From Telopea speciosissima (lineage: Eukaryota; Streptophyta; Magnoliopsida; Proteales; Proteaceae), in the NCBI RefSeq assembly GCF_018873765.1, contig NC_057922.1:11421563-11485562 (forward strand): 64,000 bases of DNA, written 5' to 3'. Position 1 is the first letter of the stretch; the number at the start of each line of letters is the position of its first letter. Below the pieces are notes generated by a model, which was not told the origin of the DNA, ran no database searches, and saw only the letters and a program-made list of their open reading frames with translations. Below are positions 56,165 to 64,000 of the stretch, one piece after another. Position numbers and translations under genes: made by a program.

Positions 56165-56284
56165 TTTTCTTTTTGTTCGCAAGGAGCCTAGTGTCACTTG
56201 GTGGCATCTTTGCCTCATAACATTTTTTCTTTTTGTTCATCTGGAGCCTAGTGTCAATTGGTGGCATCTTTGCTTTGTAACATA
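56165..56284. repeat. 60-base tandem duplication
   Basis: tttctttttgttcgcaagga and tttctttttgttcatctgga, each followed by gcctagtgtca(c/a)ttggtgg and catctttgc, are spaced exactly 60 bases apart. Confidence 0.9.
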
Positions 56285-56374
56285 ATTTTTCCTTTTCCTT
56301 TGAGTGTTAATATATTTATTTATATACAAAAATAATTGGAAATTCTATGTAAGACTAATTCTTTATTGAAAAAA

Positions 56375-56530
56375 TGGTGACATTCTTTGCCCCTAAGCGC
56401 ATCTAGGCATAGGCTACACCCAGACACATGGGGTGGGGTTTGGGTCATTTAGGGTGGCGGGCTGGTCATTTCACCCACCTCTCATGTGTCTAGGCGCACC
56501 CTGTGCTCCCCGTGTAGAGAACTTTATCTC
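56375..56530. mobile_element. Mutator-like MITE, third family
   Basis: A 156-base element with imperfect inverted ends of about 60 bases (ctacacccagacacatgggg on the left, ctcatgtgtctaggcgcacc on the right). It is flanked by the 9-base repeat ttgaaaaaa (56366-56374 and 56531-56539). The repeat is low in complexity, so the duplication is less certain. Architecture recalls family 2 (gagaacttt end, catgtgtct core). Confidence 0.6.
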
Positions 56531-57054
56531 TTGAAAAAAATGGAAAATGAGAACAGATGGAAAAAATGTCAAAACATGATAGGAAATGATAGTACGTTGA
56601 ATTTGAGTCTAGAATTGGATATATGATAAGTTAAATTTTTTTTTTTCTAAACATCCAGTGGACCGAGTTTCCCTCCACCCACGGTTAATAGGATCTCATT
56701 CACCGAGGTATGAGAGAGGATAGAAATGACTAATGGAAGAATATTTTGAAACATACTAAAACCCTAAGAGGGGTTTGTGAACCCTGGGATGGTGGGTTAA
56801 CCATCCTCTATGGGTGAAGGAAAACTTTGTCGAAAAATTGTCTTGAAAATTGAAATTACCATATCACCTTTCACTCTATGAGCGTGGTAGCCACATTCTT
56901 GTAGCTTTCACAGGGACCCGCAGTCCAGGGGTAAATCTTAACTCTTTTTTTTATTTCCGGAAGATTTAGATTTTACGTGGCAGGGCATTTGGGTAGAACC
57001 CATGGTGGCCGTTTATCAGTTATCGTTCTCCGGCTCCGCCGCGCTCCTTGCGTG

Positions 57055-57064
57055 ACATATAATA
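57055..57064 (+). promoter_or_regulatory. Possible TATA element of the adenylate kinase gene
   Basis: catataatat lies about 65 bases before the start codon. If used, the leader would be only some 35 bases long. Weakly supported. Confidence 0.3.
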
Positions 57065-57125
57065 TGTGACCTCATAGTTGGCTTTAGTTTTACTGAATTT
57101 CCTGCTCTCACGTAGCTCAGCAGCA

Positions 57126-62667
<5,542 letters not shown>

Positions 62668-63010
62668 GTATGAAATTGCTCTCATATTGATACTCTTTGT
62701 TGTTAATTGTGCAATAATCGATCCGAAATAATACCAAAGATATTGCTTAGAGAACAACAACAACAACAACAACTCAGCCTTATACCAAAGATATTGCTTA
62801 GAGAACATTAAATTTAATTGTGTAAATGTGATAAGTTTCTCTATGTGGTGTTGTTGTGTCAAGTTTTCTAATTACAGCCTATCATGTAATGATTTGGACT
62901 ATTGAAGATCCTTTTGAAATGGAAACTGAACATCAGGTTTCATCATCTCACTAAGAGGAGTTTGTATTTAGCATGGAAATCATATTGAAGAAATAATGAT
63001 AATAATGGCT

Positions 63011-63219
63011 TGTGTAGAGCAATGAGCCCTCCACGATTTATTTATAATAGTAAATCCATAAGAAACCAATTACAATTAGAACTCTAACTCTAACTAGCTG
63101 ACTAGGCAACATAGTAGAGCTAGGAATAGGAATAAACAACTAAATAGAAAAAACAACCCCATGGGTCGACCATATATCATGGGCCGACCCATGTCACACG
63201 GAAAGCCCATATTCCAACA
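63011..63219 (-). repeat. 3' LTR of a Ty1/copia element
   Basis: Plus-strand ends tgtgtagagcaatgagccc and catattccaaca, i.e. TG...CA. Adjacent at 63220-63231 is the polypurine tract cttgagggggag on the minus strand, fixing the right border. A tatttataa signal lies inside. The left border is set by the TG rule; the partner LTR is outside the window. Confidence 0.7.
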
Positions 63220-64000
63220 CTCCCCCTCAAGTTGGTGCATAAATATTTGTTATGCCCAACTTGCACACTAGAGGTTGAAAAACTTTTCCACTTAATCCTT
63301 TTGTGAACACATCAGCCAACTGGTCTCCAGATTGCACATCAGGAACGCAAATAGTCCTATTATCGAGATTCTCCTTGATTAAATGATGGTCAATTTCAAT
63401 ATGTTTCGTCCTATCATGCTGCACTGGATTATGGGCAATACTTATTGCTGATTTGCTGTCGCAGTAGAGTCGTAGAGGTAGAGTAATAGGAATGCTCAAA
63501 TCTTGTAACAAGGTTTTGAGCCACAATAGTTCACAAATACCAAGAGCCATAGCTCTAAATTCAACCTCTGCATTTGAACGGGCCGCCACTGTTTGCTTCT
63601 TGCTGCGCCATGTAACATAATTTCCACCCACAAATGTACAGTAACCTGTGGTGGATTTTCGATCAGGGGAACCAGCCCAGTTTGAATCAGTGTAAGCCTC
63701 AATCTGTAGATGATCATGACGGGATAATAACACACCTTTACCAGGTGCTGACTTCAAGTATCGTAAAATCCTGAGTACTGCTTCCATATGATTAGACCGA
63801 GGATCATGTATAAATTGATTGATAAGACTCACAGCATAGGCAATGTCAGGCCGAGTGTGAGATAAATAAATGAGTCGCCCGACTAACCTCTGATATCTCC
63901 CTTTGTCTACTGGTTCACCATCAATGTCTCGGAAACGTGCATTTGCCTCAATAGGCATATCAACAGGAGAACAGCCTAACATGCCAGTTTCAGACAGAAG
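63220..64000 (-). mobile_element. Ty1/copia polyprotein C-terminus (RT end and RNase H), runs off the window
   Basis: The minus strand encodes RYQRLVGRLIYLSHTRPDIA, then AVSLINQFIHDPRSNHMEAV, EAYTDSNWAGSPDRKSTTGY, FRAMALGICELLWLKTLL, LYCDSKSAISIAHNPVQHDR and DQLADVFTKGLSG, the standard order of copia RNase H. The frame is open across at least 250 residues to the window edge and stops just before the LTR, so this part looks intact. It sits in an intron of the adenylate kinase gene in antisense orientation. NAEVEFRAMA is found where SSAEAEYRAMA is usual. Confidence 0.93.

Overview
This window is nuclear DNA from a flowering plant. It is AT-rich, its genes use GT-AG introns, and it is packed with plant transposon classes (Ty3/gypsy of the Tat type, Ty1/copia, LINE remnants, hAT- and Mutator-like short elements). 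The encoded proteins are typical of angiosperms: a TMN12-type endomembrane protein, a chloroplast adenylate kinase and an F-box/LRR protein. I cannot name the species; a woody basal eudicot or magnoliid is only a guess. No bacterial, organellar or CRISPR-like feature was seen.

Layout. 1-10.8 kb is gene-free and consists of transposon debris: two LINE remnants, two related short inverted-repeat families and a 1.5-kb hAT-type element with minisatellite arms. 10.8-14.8 kb (minus) is a five-exon gene for a 272-residue basic, coiled-coil protein ending in an EAR-type DLNLPL motif; I reconstructed it from splice sites. 15-22.3 kb is again intergenic, with several hairpin elements and a broken gene copy. 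22,337-33,237 is a complete but frameshifted gypsy element on the minus strand. It has two LTRs, a 5-bp target duplication, gag, protease, RT, two RNase H regions and integrase, plus an oppositely transcribed spliced ORF with its own TATA box and a roughly 65-bp tandem array. 33.2-38.9 kb holds little.

39.3-49.3 kb carries two intact tandem TMN12 paralogues (plus strand). A 1.4-kb Mutator-type element with a captured exon lies between them. 50.7-55.3 kb has LINE fragments, an intronless F-box/LRR gene (minus) and a SINE candidate. From 57.1 kb to beyond the window edge lies a chloroplast adenylate kinase gene (AK5-like, plus). Its second intron contains a 1.3-kb long-inverted-repeat element, and a later intron is interrupted by a Ty1/copia element that runs off the window.

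The host genes are independent housekeeping or regulatory genes, not a pathway. The main theme is the mobile DNA. At least seven elements of different families are flanked by 9- or 10-bp direct repeats, the mark of Mutator-type insertion, and two of the longer ones carry what looks like captured host sequence. Coordinates of splice sites, terminal repeats and target duplications were read by eye; similarity to protein families is from recognition of motifs, not from a search.
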